Numbered from the stretch's first letter, positions 36,621-46,654 are shown. The stretch: DNA of 64,000 nucleotides from Ignavibacteriales bacterium (GCA_016707115.1 JADJIH010000030.1:62001-126000); one strand, 5' to 3'. Notes: generated by a model from the sequence alone, not told the origin. Translations and numbers: made by a program.

Positions 36621-38195
36621 ATGAACAGAAAACACATGTCCTTCAAATTGATGCTGTTGGTGGTTTACGTTTTAATAAATTTTGTTTCCTGTTTTGAACT
36701 TCCTGATGAGCTTATCGCACCCCAATGGCAGGTTGATTTAAATGTGCCTTTACTTAATAAAGTTTACACACTAAATGACATTCTAAAAGATGATCCCCAC
36801 ATTACGATAGACACTTCCGGCGGAAACAGCATATATATACTTCAATCTGAAACATATAAACTAAGTTCTGGTTTAGCTGAGTTTATTCAAATTACAACTG
36901 AAACTACATCACAAAATAATCTTATTCCTGCATCGGACAGCGTAATTGTTTACATAGAATTTCCTGAAGGGGCTGCATTAGACAGCGCGGTATTTGATGA
37001 AGGATACCTTTCAATCTCTGTTTATAATCCATCATTACATCACGCCGATTTAATGCTAAGAATTCCTGGTATTATTAATCCCGCAGGTGATGAATTAGTT
37101 TTAAATTTTGGAGTAGAGTCATTCAAAACAGATTCTATAAGATATAATCTGCAGAATCACACATACAGATTTCCGGCAAGCCAGCCTTTAGATAAAAAAA
37201 ATAATTTACAGATAATTGGAAAAACCTATTCACAGGTTCCCGAAGAAACTGTTTTATCAGCAAGCTATTTTATTTCAGATTTTTATTTTAAAAGTGTTTC
37301 CGGTTTGCTTCCATCTAAAGCACTTAGTGAGCGGGAGGAGTCGTTCGGTTTTGAAATGGATGAAACGGAAGAATACCGCGAAAGGGCAACATTGAGAGAA
37401 GCTCGGCTTACGTTAGAAGCAACTTATTTTTCGCCCGCTGCAGATCCTGTTGGAGTTGAAATTAGGAATCTGAACATTATTGGTATGCATAAAAACGGAG
37501 GGGAGATTTATCTTCGGGATGCTTCCGGCAATATCAACCATACGTTAAAGTTTAATGGTACTTTTATTGAAAAAATATATGATGAACAGAACAGCAACAT
37601 AAATGATTTTATAACTTTTTTGCCCGATACTATTGTTCTGCGTGCTGAATATTTTATGAACCCGGATCATCTGGTTGGAACTGCTACGAACGAGGATTCC
37701 ATAAAATTTGAAACGGATTTTCTAACAAAAAGTTTTCTTTCGTTAAAGAGCACAAATATCCAGGATATAACTGCAATTGATATGGGTAAAGATGACAGAG
37801 AATTAATAAAAGATGGAAGCGCTGCAGATTTTGTTTTAGAACTTGAGAATGCAATCCCTCTTGGTGTATGGTTCAAGATGGATATGATGGATGAACAAAA
37901 TAATTTTCTTTTCACATTAACCAAAAATAACAATGGTACTGATTCAATTTATTTTGAACCAGCGGAAGTTGACGAAAATGGCGAGGTGTTAACATCAACA
38001 GTAAATCAACCTATTCGAATCATACTTGATTCTGCACAGGTTGAAATGTTATCAAGAACACATTCTGCAAATTATTCAGTAACAATATCTACAAAAAATG
38101 CTAATGATCCGGATCCGCCTACTGTTTCAATAAGACCTTCAGCGTGGTTAAAAGTAAAAGCTTTTAGCACGATTAAATACAAAGTGAATGACTAA
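36621..38195 (+). CDS. Hypothetical outer-membrane lipoprotein
   Basis: A 524-aa lipoprotein with an N-terminal hydrophobic stretch and lipobox-like NFVSC at residues about 20-24. The mature part starts FELPDELIAPQWQVDLNVPLLNKVYTL, a phrase I have seen at the start of uncharacterised Bacteroidota/Ignavibacteria lipoproteins. The rest is beta-rich with no motif I can assign. It lies 20 bases upstream of a barrel-type outer-membrane protein, so the two probably act together. The SD-like AAGGTGG is upstream of the ATG. Function unknown. Confidence 0.72.
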   Translation: MNRKHMSFKLMLLVVYVLINFVSCFELPDELIAPQWQVDLNVPLLNKVYTLNDILKDDPHITIDTSGGNSIYILQSETYKLSSGLAEFIQITTETTSQNNLIPASDSVIVYIEFPEGAALDSAVFDEGYLSISVYNPSLHHADLMLRIPGIINPAGDELVLNFGVESFKTDSIRYNLQNHTYRFPASQPLDKKNNLQIIGKTYSQVPEETVLSASYFISDFYFKSVSGLLPSKALSEREESFGFEMDETEEYRERATLREARLTLEATYFSPAADPVGVEIRNLNIIGMHKNGGEIYLRDASGNINHTLKFNGTFIEKIYDEQNSNINDFITFLPDTIVLRAEYFMNPDHLVGTATNEDSIKFETDFLTKSFLSLKSTNIQDITAIDMGKDDRELIKDGSAADFVLELENAIPLGVWFKMDMMDEQNNFLFTLTKNNNGTDSIYFEPAEVDENGEVLTSTVNQPIRIILDSAQVEMLSRTHSANYSVTISTKNANDPDPPTVSIRPSAWLKVKAFSTIKYKVND

Positions 38196-38215
38196 GATTA
38201 AGTTTAAGTGTAAGA

Positions 38216-39640
38216 ATGAGATATAACGAGATGAAATATTTAATGATGTTTTTGTTTCTTGGATTATTATTAAATAAAACTAATGCACAGTTTGGTTCTC
38301 TGGGTTCTATTGATGCCCGCAGTCTTGGGCTTGCAGGTACATCAAATTCAATTTCCAATGGAGTATATTCGATTGGAATTAATCCTGCAAACCTGGCAAT
38401 CAATAAAAATAACTTTATAGATTTTGCTACTGCACTGCCATTTCCTTCTGTATCAATAAATACCGGTACAAACTTTCTTTCACTAGATGATGTAAACTAT
38501 TTCTTCGGTGGTGTTGATGGTGAAGCTCGCGTACTTACTGAGGATGATAAGCAAAGATTCAACACACTTATACAGGATGGAGGATTAGTTTTTATAAACG
38601 CATCAGCTAGTGTTTTTTCTTTTGGAATTAATGTAAGTGAAGATGTTGGTGCTATTGCATTTTCAGTTCAGGATATTGCCGGCGCTAAGCTTTATTTTCC
38701 GCAGGCGTTTGCAGATTTCGCTTTAAATGGAAATACTGTCGGTAAAACATTTAATCTTGATGACACAAATGTTAAAGCATGGTGGATCAGAAATTATTCT
38801 CTTTCATATGCGCGGAATTTAATTGTGTCAAATTCATCTTCATCCGAAAGACTGACGATAGGTGTAACTGGAAAAATCATTCACGGATTTTCATATATCG
38901 GAACAGATCGTGTAAACTATAATGTTACAACCGGCTCTTCACACGAAATTACAGGCAATACAGATTTACGTGGTTATTCAGCTTTCTCAGATGCGTTTGG
39001 AGTGCAATACGATTTTGATACTGTTAAACAACAAAGTTCCTGGGGCGCTTTCCCATCACCTGCAGGAAATGGTTTCGGTGTTGATTTTGGAATCTCGGCT
39101 ACTACGGGTAACTGGGGATTTTCTGCCGCGATAACTGATCTAGGTAAAATTAATTGGAATAAAAATGCTGCTGAGTTTTCTTCTTTCGGTGAAATTTATT
39201 TTGATGATCTTAGTAATCAAGAGCAGATGGATTCTTTAGAAAAGCGCATCACGGGTGAAAGTAGAAAGATAAATAATTTTTCAACAGGCTTACCTACAAC
39301 ATTAAGAATCGGGGCATCCTATCAGTTTAGTGAAGGTGTATTACCGGGTTCACTGCTTCTCGCATTTGATTATGACCAGGGATTTAATGATTTGCCCGGC
39401 AATACAAAATTTCCAACAGTTTCATTTGGTGCTGAGTGGAAACCGATGAATTGGATTCCATATGTACGGACAGGCATTTCTTACAACACTGAATTCGGAG
39501 CAAATTGGGGCGTAGGATTAGGTATCGATATAGGTTTTGTTGAACTGCATTTTGCAAGTTCAGATATGCAATCGTTCGTTTTACTTAATCGATCAAAACG
39601 AATATCCTTCTCATTCGGCTCACGGTGGAAAATAAATTAA
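38216..39640 (+). CDS. DUF5723-like outer-membrane barrel protein
   Basis: A 474-aa exported protein resembling the DUF5723/PorV-like outer-membrane family. Signal peptide MKYLMMFLFLGLLL..NAQ, then GSIDARSLGLAGTSNSISNG and SIGINPANLA, which are typical of this family's N-terminus. Alternating beta strands follow, and a C-terminal strand ends RISFSFGSRWKIN. An alternative start at 38231 removes five residues before the signal peptide and fits it better, but neither site has a strong SD. It follows the lipoprotein gene by 20 bases. Specific role unknown; surface transport or anchoring is inferred. Confidence 0.75.
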   Translation: MRYNEMKYLMMFLFLGLLLNKTNAQFGSLGSIDARSLGLAGTSNSISNGVYSIGINPANLAINKNNFIDFATALPFPSVSINTGTNFLSLDDVNYFFGGVDGEARVLTEDDKQRFNTLIQDGGLVFINASASVFSFGINVSEDVGAIAFSVQDIAGAKLYFPQAFADFALNGNTVGKTFNLDDTNVKAWWIRNYSLSYARNLIVSNSSSSERLTIGVTGKIIHGFSYIGTDRVNYNVTTGSSHEITGNTDLRGYSAFSDAFGVQYDFDTVKQQSSWGAFPSPAGNGFGVDFGISATTGNWGFSAAITDLGKINWNKNAAEFSSFGEIYFDDLSNQEQMDSLEKRITGESRKINNFSTGLPTTLRIGASYQFSEGVLPGSLLLAFDYDQGFNDLPGNTKFPTVSFGAEWKPMNWIPYVRTGISYNTEFGANWGVGLGIDIGFVELHFASSDMQSFVLLNRSKRISFSFGSRWKIN

Positions 39641-39705
39641 TTTATCACTTCTCGGTTGCACCTGCTAAATCATTCAAAATAATTCTGATTAAATAAAATT
39701 CTCAC

Positions 39706-39739
39706 AACCTTCTGGGTTAATAAAAGTGTCCTGAAGGTT
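39706..39739 (+). terminator. Terminator after the barrel protein gene
   Basis: AACCTTC/GAAGGTT (39706-39712 with 39733-39739), extendable to ten pairs with one mismatch, followed by a T-rich tail. A diverged GGCTCAG-like hairpin (CAG-GTAA-CTG) and a T run lie about 15 bases beyond it. Confidence 0.6.
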
Positions 39740-39825
39740 TTGGTTTTAAAAGTACAGGTAACTGAAACTTTTTTATTATTGTTTAATCACTATTTTTGTT
39801 TAGATAAAAACAATGTTGCTTTTGT

Positions 39826-41220
39826 ATGAAAATAAAAATAGAACTAATCATAACTCTGATTTTTGTATTTAATATATGTATTAAGCCCCAGTCAGATTTT
39901 ATTAAAGGTGTTGATCTCTCAACCCTTTTACAGGTAGAAGATAATGGAGGAGTATTTAAAGAGAATGCAAATGTTAAAGATCCAGTATTGATATTTAAAG
40001 ATCACGGTATTGATTATATAAGATTAAAGATCTGGCATACACCAACCGCTGATTATGATAACCTGAAGAAAGTTTTGATTGCTGCACAAAGAATAAAATC
40101 TAATGGATTAAAGTTTTTACTAAATATCCATTATTCAGATTGGTGGGCTGATCCTGCTAATCAAACAAAACCTGCCGCTTGGAATGGAATATCATTTCAA
40201 TCATTAAAAGATAGCGTTTATCAGTACACAAAAAATATTATCACTACATTAAAGAACAATAACGTTCTTCCGGATATGGTTCAGGTTGGTAATGAAATTA
40301 TTTGCGGTATGCTTTGGAATGATGGACGAATTTGTGAACAGTACAATACACCTCAGCAATGGGCAAACTTTGGTTCGTTAGTTAAAGAAGGAATTCGTGG
40401 TGTTAATGATGCGATTGATTTAAATGATTCTATTAAAATTATGATTCACACCGATCGTGGCGGGGATAATGTTGGTGCAAGATGGTTCTATGATGGTTTA
40501 CTAGCACAAAATGTATCGTTTGATATTATTGGATTATCGTACTATCCTTGGTGGCAGGGATCTTTAAGTGATTTGCAGAATAATCTAAATGATCTTGCAA
40601 CGCGATATGGTAAAGAAATTATTGTTGTAGAAACCGCTTATCCCTGGACGTTAAGCTGGAATGACAATACAGCTAATCTTGTCGGAAACCCGAGTCAGTT
40701 ATTGGCAGGATATCCGGCAACAGTACAAGGACAAAAGAAATTTATTGTTGATTTGATAAACATTGTTAGTAATACAACTGATGGAAAAGGAATTGGAGTT
40801 TTTTATTGGGAACCAGATTGGATTAGCACACAAACATTCGGATCGCCCTGGGAAAATTTAGCAATGTTTGATTTTTCCGGTGAGCTATTAACTTCAGTAT
40901 TCGGGTTTGATTCTACGTTAACTTTTATTGAAAATGTTGAATCCACTGTAACCGAGTTTCAACTTTATCAAAATTATCCAAATCCCTTTAACCCAGCAAC
41001 AAAAATTAATTGGCAGTCGCCAGTTAACAGTTGGCAAACGCTAAAAGTTTATGATGTATTAGGTAACGAAGTTGTAACACTAGTAGATGAATTTAGAGAA
41101 GCAGGAGTTTATAGTGAAGAATTCAAAGTTAAGTATGAAGTTATAAGTTCAGGAATATATTTTTATAGATTACAAATCGGTGAGTTTACTGAATCTAAGA
41201 AAATGACATATATTAAATGA
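39826..41220 (+). CDS. T9SS-secreted GH53 endo-beta-1,4-galactanase
   Basis: A 464-aa exported glycoside hydrolase that cuts beta-1,4-galactan side chains of pectin or arabinogalactan. Signal peptide to about IKPQ (residue 22). GH53 hallmarks are FIKGVDLSTLLQVEDNGG, then DYIRLKIWHTP, LLNIHYSDWWADP, QVGNEI (acid/base Glu) and IIVVETAYPW (nucleophile Glu). The C-terminal T9SS domain has QNYPNPFNPATKI, a YDVLGNEV strand and a KKMTYIK end. It lacks the long shared stalk. It heads a small group with GH31 and an SGNH hydrolase, consistent with secreted degradation of plant or algal polysaccharide. Confidence 0.92.
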   Translation: MKIKIELIITLIFVFNICIKPQSDFIKGVDLSTLLQVEDNGGVFKENANVKDPVLIFKDHGIDYIRLKIWHTPTADYDNLKKVLIAAQRIKSNGLKFLLNIHYSDWWADPANQTKPAAWNGISFQSLKDSVYQYTKNIITTLKNNNVLPDMVQVGNEIICGMLWNDGRICEQYNTPQQWANFGSLVKEGIRGVNDAIDLNDSIKIMIHTDRGGDNVGARWFYDGLLAQNVSFDIIGLSYYPWWQGSLSDLQNNLNDLATRYGKEIIVVETAYPWTLSWNDNTANLVGNPSQLLAGYPATVQGQKKFIVDLINIVSNTTDGKGIGVFYWEPDWISTQTFGSPWENLAMFDFSGELLTSVFGFDSTLTFIENVESTVTEFQLYQNYPNPFNPATKINWQSPVNSWQTLKVYDVLGNEVVTLVDEFREAGVYSEEFKVKYEVISSGIYFYRLQIGEFTESKKMTYIK

Positions 41221-41298
41221 ATTTCTAATAATCTTTTAAGTTGAAAAAAAACCTAGAAGGTTATGTTTTTATAAATTTTTATTGAAGAAAAGAATACT

Positions 41299-43089
41299 TT
41301 GGCAAAAATCAGTTTTACTAAAATTTTACTTTTATTTTATGCTTATTTATTACTCATTCCATTTTCTACTTTTGCACAACTTGAATCTGATAGAAATCTT
41401 TTAAAGATTGATATAGATTCTAATGTTGTGCTGCCTCCATCCTGGGCGTTTGGAGTTCTTTATGGCGGATATACAAATCAAGTTGAAACAATTGAAAGAA
41501 TTAATAATATCATCGCTCACGATTATCCTATTGATGCCTATTGGATTGATTCGTGGTTTTGGAGTTATCTTGAAAAAGGGAAAGGACCAAAAGATTATAT
41601 AAATTTTATTGGCGATTCAATAAGTTATCCTGATAGAAAAATGATGTGGAATTATTTTTCAGATAATAATATCAAAGCCGGATTTTGGACATGGGATTGC
41701 ATTTTAAAAACTGGTAACGAAACAGTCTTTAATGATTTTAATGAAAAAGGATTTTTCAAAAATGTTTATTTAGAAAAAGGTTCGTGGCATAATTACAGTA
41801 CAACAACTGCGATGTATGAAAAAGGAAATGAAGCAGAAGGAACATTATGTGGAAATATTGACTTTGAAAATCCGTTGGCTGTAAAATACTTTAAACAAAG
41901 AATGAAACACTTTTTTGATGAAGGTGCCGATTTTATAAAACTTGATCGCACATCTGCTATTCCGGTTTGTAAAGCTGTGTTTGAAATGACTCAGCAGTTT
42001 GGATTAGAAACAAAAGGGCGTGGTTTTATTTTATCCCATACCGGCGGGATGGATAAGGATGAGTATAAAAAGTATCCAACCAAATGGACTGACGATACTC
42101 GTTCTGATTGGACTGTTGAAAAATCAACCAAAGAATTTAATTCGTGGGTACCTCATATAGCATTAAAAGAAAACATTGCAATGTTTACAGATCCAAATAA
42201 AGAAAGCAGTAAGATTCCGTTTCTTACAAATGATCTTGGTGGATTTGATATGGGTAAAACTGATAAAGTTGATGAAGAACTTTATATAAGATGGATGCAG
42301 TTTTCTATGTTTACTCCAATTGTAGAAGTTTTTTCACAACCGGAAAATCCAACATCAAATCTTGCTTACAAATATTCTAAAAGAGCTGATAAGTTATTTA
42401 TACAGTATTCTCATTTACGAATGCAACTATTTCCATACATTTATTCTTATGCACATCACACAAGAATAGAAGCCAAGCAAATTATTAGGAAAATACCTGG
42501 CAGATTGTACGAGTATAATTTTGGGAATGAACTTTTAATTGCACCGGTTTATGAACAAGGTGCAATAAGCAGAGAAATAGATTTACCTGAAGGCAAATGG
42601 ATAAACTTTTGGACAGATGAAATTGTTGAAGGTAATCGAAAGATTTTTGTTGATGCGCCTATTGATGTAATTCCTATATATGTTAAAAGTGGAGCGATTA
42701 TTCCGATGCGTAATTACAATCGCTCAATTGAAAGCGGGACTAATGATTCTCTAATTATTCATATTTATCCCGATGAAAATTCTGAGTTTAATTTGATAGA
42801 GGATGATGGAGTGAGCAATGATTACTTAAAAGGTAATGTTGCAATAACTGATTTTGAGATTAGGAGAATAAAAAACAGATATGTTCTTGAAATCAAACCA
42901 ATAATAGGCAGTTATTCTGGAATGAAATCAAATAGAGTTCTAAAATTAATCATACACAGTAGAATTATTAATAATATAAGTTTTAATGACTCCAGTGTTA
43001 AGTTTGTTAGAAAAGACACTTTTATTGAAACAGAATTTATAACTATAAATAAGAGGAGAGGGGATTTCATTGCAATTGATTTTGAGTAA
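41299..43089 (+). CDS. GH31 family alpha-glycosidase, exported
   Basis: A 596-aa exported GH31 enzyme (alpha-glucosidase/alpha-xylosidase clan). Signal peptide ends about STFAQ (residue 27). The catalytic barrel shows DAYWIDSWFWSYL, then GADFIKLDRTSAIP (nucleophile Asp) and TKWTDDTRSDW (acid region), followed by LFPYIYSYAH and C-terminal beta domains (PIYVKSGAIIPM). No T9SS domain is present, so it is likely periplasmic or surface lipid-free. The only start that gives a full signal peptide is TTG at 41299. The substrate within GH31 cannot be fixed from motifs alone. Its 3' end overlaps the next gene. Confidence 0.85.
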   Translation: MAKISFTKILLLFYAYLLLIPFSTFAQLESDRNLLKIDIDSNVVLPPSWAFGVLYGGYTNQVETIERINNIIAHDYPIDAYWIDSWFWSYLEKGKGPKDYINFIGDSISYPDRKMMWNYFSDNNIKAGFWTWDCILKTGNETVFNDFNEKGFFKNVYLEKGSWHNYSTTTAMYEKGNEAEGTLCGNIDFENPLAVKYFKQRMKHFFDEGADFIKLDRTSAIPVCKAVFEMTQQFGLETKGRGFILSHTGGMDKDEYKKYPTKWTDDTRSDWTVEKSTKEFNSWVPHIALKENIAMFTDPNKESSKIPFLTNDLGGFDMGKTDKVDEELYIRWMQFSMFTPIVEVFSQPENPTSNLAYKYSKRADKLFIQYSHLRMQLFPYIYSYAHHTRIEAKQIIRKIPGRLYEYNFGNELLIAPVYEQGAISREIDLPEGKWINFWTDEIVEGNRKIFVDAPIDVIPIYVKSGAIIPMRNYNRSIESGTNDSLIIHIYPDENSEFNLIEDDGVSNDYLKGNVAITDFEIRRIKNRYVLEIKPIIGSYSGMKSNRVLKLIIHSRIINNISFNDSSVKFVRKDTFIETEFITINKRRGDFIAIDFE

Positions 43090-43783
43090 ATTCAAAATGA
43101 GTTTGACCAAAATTATTTTTGTAAGCTTAGTAAGCACTTCAATTATATTAATCGCAGATTCATCAGTAAAAAATATTTTGTTAGTTGGCGATAGCATTTC
43201 GATTTTATATGCACCTTATCTTAAAGAATATATCGATGATTGTTTCAACCTTCGATTAAAAGGAAATCAATCTGATGCAATAATTAATTTAGATAACCCG
43301 AAAGGAGCAAATGCTGGCAACTCCAGAATGATTTTAGATTATCTAAAACATTTTAAAGAAACTGATGTAAATTTTAATGATGATATTATTTTGCTTAATT
43401 GTGGATTGCACGATATAAAAACTGATCCAATTTCAAATGTAAATGCTATTAGTCTAAGTGAATATAAATCCAATCTTGATTCTATTTATTGGATTATAAT
43501 GCAATTAAACAAAAAACTCATTTGGGTTAACACAACTCCTGTTAATGATTCAATACACAATTCAAAACAAGTTGGATTTTATCGTTACAATAAGGATGTT
43601 GAAAACTACAATTCTATCGCAGACAGTTTTTTTACAGAGCATAATGTTCCAATCATTGATCTGTATTCTTTTACAAAATCTTTTCCAAAAGAAGCATATT
43701 CTGATCATGTTCATTTTAAACCCAAATATGCTCAACTTCAAGCAAAGTACATTGCGGAATTTATTCTAAATAAAAATTACTAG
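43070..43783 (+). CDS. SGNH/GDSL hydrolase, exported
   Basis: A 237-aa exported esterase-like protein. The SGNH motifs are visible: ILLVGDSIS (catalytic Ser), then LLNCGLHDI (block III Asn-like) and YSDHVHFKP (Asp/His). It could be a carbohydrate esterase serving the two glycosidases upstream, which is inference. The start is either TTG at 43070, seven bases after a strong SD (AGGAGAGGGG), or ATG at 43097, which begins a cleaner signal peptide. Either way it overlaps or abuts the GH31 gene. Confidence 0.8.
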   Translation: MQLILSKFKMSLTKIIFVSLVSTSIILIADSSVKNILLVGDSISILYAPYLKEYIDDCFNLRLKGNQSDAIINLDNPKGANAGNSRMILDYLKHFKETDVNFNDDIILLNCGLHDIKTDPISNVNAISLSEYKSNLDSIYWIIMQLNKKLIWVNTTPVNDSIHNSKQVGFYRYNKDVENYNSIADSFFTEHNVPIIDLYSFTKSFPKEAYSDHVHFKPKYAQLQAKYIAEFILNKNY

Positions 43784-43897
43784 TCAAATCTTTAATTCTT
43801 ACTTTACTGCAACTTAATCTTTTTAATAATGAGTAAAGAATCATTATTTTAGATCATAAAATATTTAGTTAATCATAAAATAAGTGAGTAAAATTTA

Positions 43898-46123
43898 ATG
43901 GCAGCAAAAATTATTTGGACAAAAATTGATGAAGCTCCCGCTTTAGCAACTTATTGTTTATTACCCATCGTAGAATCATTTGCAAAAGGAACAGGAATTG
44001 AAATAGAGTTAAAAGATATTTCTCTCGCGGGAAGAATAATTGCAAACTTTCCCGATAATCTAACTGAGGAACAAAAAATTTCTGATTATCTAACTGAACT
44101 TGGTGAGGTTGCAAAAACTCCTGATGCAAATATAATTAAGCTCCCAAATATCAGTGCTTCAATTCCACAACTAAAAGAAGCGATTAAAGAATTACAGGAT
44201 AAAGGTTTTAAAATCCCTGATTATCCTGAAGAACCAAAAAATGATGAAGAGAAAAAATTAAAAGAAAGATTTGCAAAAGTACTTGGCTCTGCTGTAAATC
44301 CTGTTCTTAGAGAAGGCAATTCTGATAGACGAGCTTCTTTATCAGTTAAAAAGTTTGCTCAAAAACATCCGCATAAAATGATGAAACCATGGCCAGCTTC
44401 AGGCTCAAAAGCCAGAGTTGCGCATATGACACAAAAAGATTTTTATGGAAATGAAACCGCACTTACTCTTGATAAAAATGATGTTGTTAAAATTGAATAT
44501 GTTGATCAAAATGGAAACACAACCATTCTTAAAGAAAATCTTAAACTTCTTAACGGAGAAGTAATTGATACAACGGTAATGAATGTTAAAGAGTTACGAA
44601 AATTTTATGCTGAACAAATTGAAGAAGCAAAAAAAGATAATGTTTTGCTTTCACTTCATCTTAAAGCAACTATGATGAAAATTTCTGATCCAATTATGTT
44701 TGGTCACGCAGTATCAGTTTATTATAAAGATGCTCTCGATAAGCATGCCGATGTACTAAAAGAAATTGGAGCAAATGTAAACAATGGTCTTTTGGATGTA
44801 ATTGAAAAACTAAAAAAACTTCCTGAAGAAAAAAGACTTGAGATAGAAGCAGATATTAATAAAGTTTATAAATACCAGCCTGAACTTGCAATGATTGATT
44901 CAAGAATTGGAAAAACAAATCTGCATGTTCCAAATGATGTTATTGTTGATGCATCCATGCCTAATGTTGTGCGTGATGGCGGAAAGATGTGGAACAAAAA
45001 AGATGAACTTCAGGATTGTATTGCAATGATTCCTGATCGTTGTTATGCAACTATTTACCAGGAAATTATTCAAGATGCAAAAGCAAATGGACAGTTTGAT
45101 CCTGCAACAATGGGCGCTGTTTCTAACGTTGGTTTGATGGCTCAGAAAGCTGAAGAATACGGCTCACACGATAAAACTTTTGAATCAAAAGGAAATGGTG
45201 TTATTCGTGTCGTAAATTCAGAAGGAAAAATATTACTTGAGCAGCAAGTTGAAAAAGGTGATATTTTTAGAATGTGCCAGGCTAAAGATGAACCAATTAA
45301 AGATTGGGTAAAGCTAGCTGTAAATAGAGCAAAAGCTTCCAACACTCCAGCAATTTTTTGGCTTGATGAAAACAGGGCACACGATAGAGAAATTATTGCA
45401 AAGGTTAAAAAATATTTACCTGAGCATGATACAACTGGATTAGAAATTAAAATTCTTAAACCTGTTGATGCAATGAAATACACTTTAGAAAGAGTTAGAA
45501 AAGGATTGGATACCATTTCTGTAACAGGAAACGTACTTCGTGATTATCTAACAGACTTATTCCCAATACTTGAATTAGGTACAAGTGCAAGAATGCTTTC
45601 AATCGTTCCATTATTAAATGGCGGCGGATTATTTGAAACTGGTGCCGGCGGTTCAGCACCAAAACATGTTCAGCAATTACTTAAAGAAAACCATCTAAGA
45701 TGGGATTCATTAGGAGAATATTGTGCTCTTGTTCCTTCAATTGAAATGATTGCTGATAAAACTGGTAATGCAAAAGCAGCACTCTTAGCCGAAACATTAG
45801 ATGTTGCAATCGGAAAGTATTTAGAAAACTCCCGTTATCCTTCACGTAAAGCCGGTGAAATTGATAACAGAGGAAGCTCATTTTATTTAGCATTTTATTG
45901 GGCACAAGCTTTATCAGAACAAAATAAAGATACAGAATTAAAAACACGTTTTACAAAAATGTTTCAGGAACTAAAATCAAACGAAGAAAAAATTGTGAGT
46001 GAATTGATTTCTGTTCAAGGTAAGCCTGTTGATGTTGGCGGTTACTATTTGCCTGATGATAAGAAAGCTAATGAAGTTATGCGTCCTAGTTTAACACTTA
46101 ATAAAATAATTGATGAAATGTAG
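43898..46123 (+). CDS. icd: NADP-dependent isocitrate dehydrogenase, monomeric type
   Basis: A 741-aa monomeric IDH, the form found in green sulfur bacteria, some proteobacteria and relatives, unlike the usual 415-aa dimer. It oxidises isocitrate to 2-oxoglutarate with NADP in the TCA cycle. Family blocks are present end to end: IIWTKIDEAPALATYCLLPIV, then GNSDRRASLSVKKFAQKHPH, SRIGKTNLHVPNDVIVDASM, FWLDENRAHD, and LSIVPLLNGGGLFETGAGGS. No signal peptide. It stands alone with its own upstream region of about 110 bases and a terminator at 46154. Confidence 0.96.
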   Translation: MAAKIIWTKIDEAPALATYCLLPIVESFAKGTGIEIELKDISLAGRIIANFPDNLTEEQKISDYLTELGEVAKTPDANIIKLPNISASIPQLKEAIKELQDKGFKIPDYPEEPKNDEEKKLKERFAKVLGSAVNPVLREGNSDRRASLSVKKFAQKHPHKMMKPWPASGSKARVAHMTQKDFYGNETALTLDKNDVVKIEYVDQNGNTTILKENLKLLNGEVIDTTVMNVKELRKFYAEQIEEAKKDNVLLSLHLKATMMKISDPIMFGHAVSVYYKDALDKHADVLKEIGANVNNGLLDVIEKLKKLPEEKRLEIEADINKVYKYQPELAMIDSRIGKTNLHVPNDVIVDASMPNVVRDGGKMWNKKDELQDCIAMIPDRCYATIYQEIIQDAKANGQFDPATMGAVSNVGLMAQKAEEYGSHDKTFESKGNGVIRVVNSEGKILLEQQVEKGDIFRMCQAKDEPIKDWVKLAVNRAKASNTPAIFWLDENRAHDREIIAKVKKYLPEHDTTGLEIKILKPVDAMKYTLERVRKGLDTISVTGNVLRDYLTDLFPILELGTSARMLSIVPLLNGGGLFETGAGGSAPKHVQQLLKENHLRWDSLGEYCALVPSIEMIADKTGNAKAALLAETLDVAIGKYLENSRYPSRKAGEIDNRGSSFYLAFYWAQALSEQNKDTELKTRFTKMFQELKSNEEKIVSELISVQGKPVDVGGYYLPDDKKANEVMRPSLTLNKIIDEM

Positions 46124-46153
46124 TTACAAGTTATTTTATATATCCATTAATAA

Positions 46154-46178
46154 GGCTCAGGTAACTGAGCCATTTTTA
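46154..46178 (+). terminator. GGCTCAG-type terminator, copy 5
   Basis: GGCTCAG/CTGAGCC (46154-46160 with 46165-46171), tetraloop GTAA, followed by ATTTTTATT. It ends the icd unit, which shows that this hairpin family is not limited to secreted-protein genes. Confidence 0.85.
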
Positions 46179-46190
46179 TTGCCGATATTG

Positions 46191-46221
46191 TTGACTAAAA
46201 CTTTTCTTTAACCTAAGTTAC
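46191..46221 (+). promoter_or_regulatory. Bacteroidota-type promoter upstream of 46280
   Basis: TTG (46191-46193), 20 bases starting ACTAAAAC, then TAAGTTAC (46214-46221). Almost the same text as the promoter at 27179. The next ATG is at 46280. Confidence 0.5.
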
Positions 46222-46279
46222 AATTGTAAATAATCAACTGAGTTTTATAGTTTAATTATTTTATTCAGGGGATAATGTT

Positions 46280-46654
46280 ATGGAAAAAAAATTTGCTTTT
46301 CAGTTTGATGATTCAACCCGCATCTTGTACAAACACTACTTTGGAATGATTACTCTTGAGGATATATACTCTTCCTGGGATTATGCGTTTAACAACAACA
46401 TAATACCCGCCGGAACCAGAAGTTTTATTTTAGATTATCGCGAAGCTTCCTTTGATATCAAAATTAAAGAGTATCATAAAATTGCAGACTATTATGCCGA
46501 TCATCTTGAAGTATTTAAGAATTGCAAAATTGCCATTATAACTCAAACACCTAAAGATGTAGTTATACCTGCACTGGTTGAAACGAAAGATAAGGGTTAC
46601 ATATCTAAACCTTTCTATTCAATTGAAGCTGCAATTGATTGGGTTTTAAAATAA
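46280..46654 (+). CDS. SpoIIAA/STAS-like small protein
   Basis: A 124-aa cytoplasmic protein. The pattern KFAFQFDDSTRILYKHYFGMIT, then FILDYREASFD, and a C-terminal AIDWVLK is like the SpoIIAA-like/STAS-fold family of small alpha/beta proteins, whose members often regulate lipid or phosphatase partners. No catalytic motif is visible. It sits 19 bases before a GNAT acetyltransferase and is likely cotranscribed with it. Function unknown. Confidence 0.65.
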   Translation: MEKKFAFQFDDSTRILYKHYFGMITLEDIYSSWDYAFNNNIIPAGTRSFILDYREASFDIKIKEYHKIADYYADHLEVFKNCKIAIITQTPKDVVIPALVETKDKGYISKPFYSIEAAIDWVLK

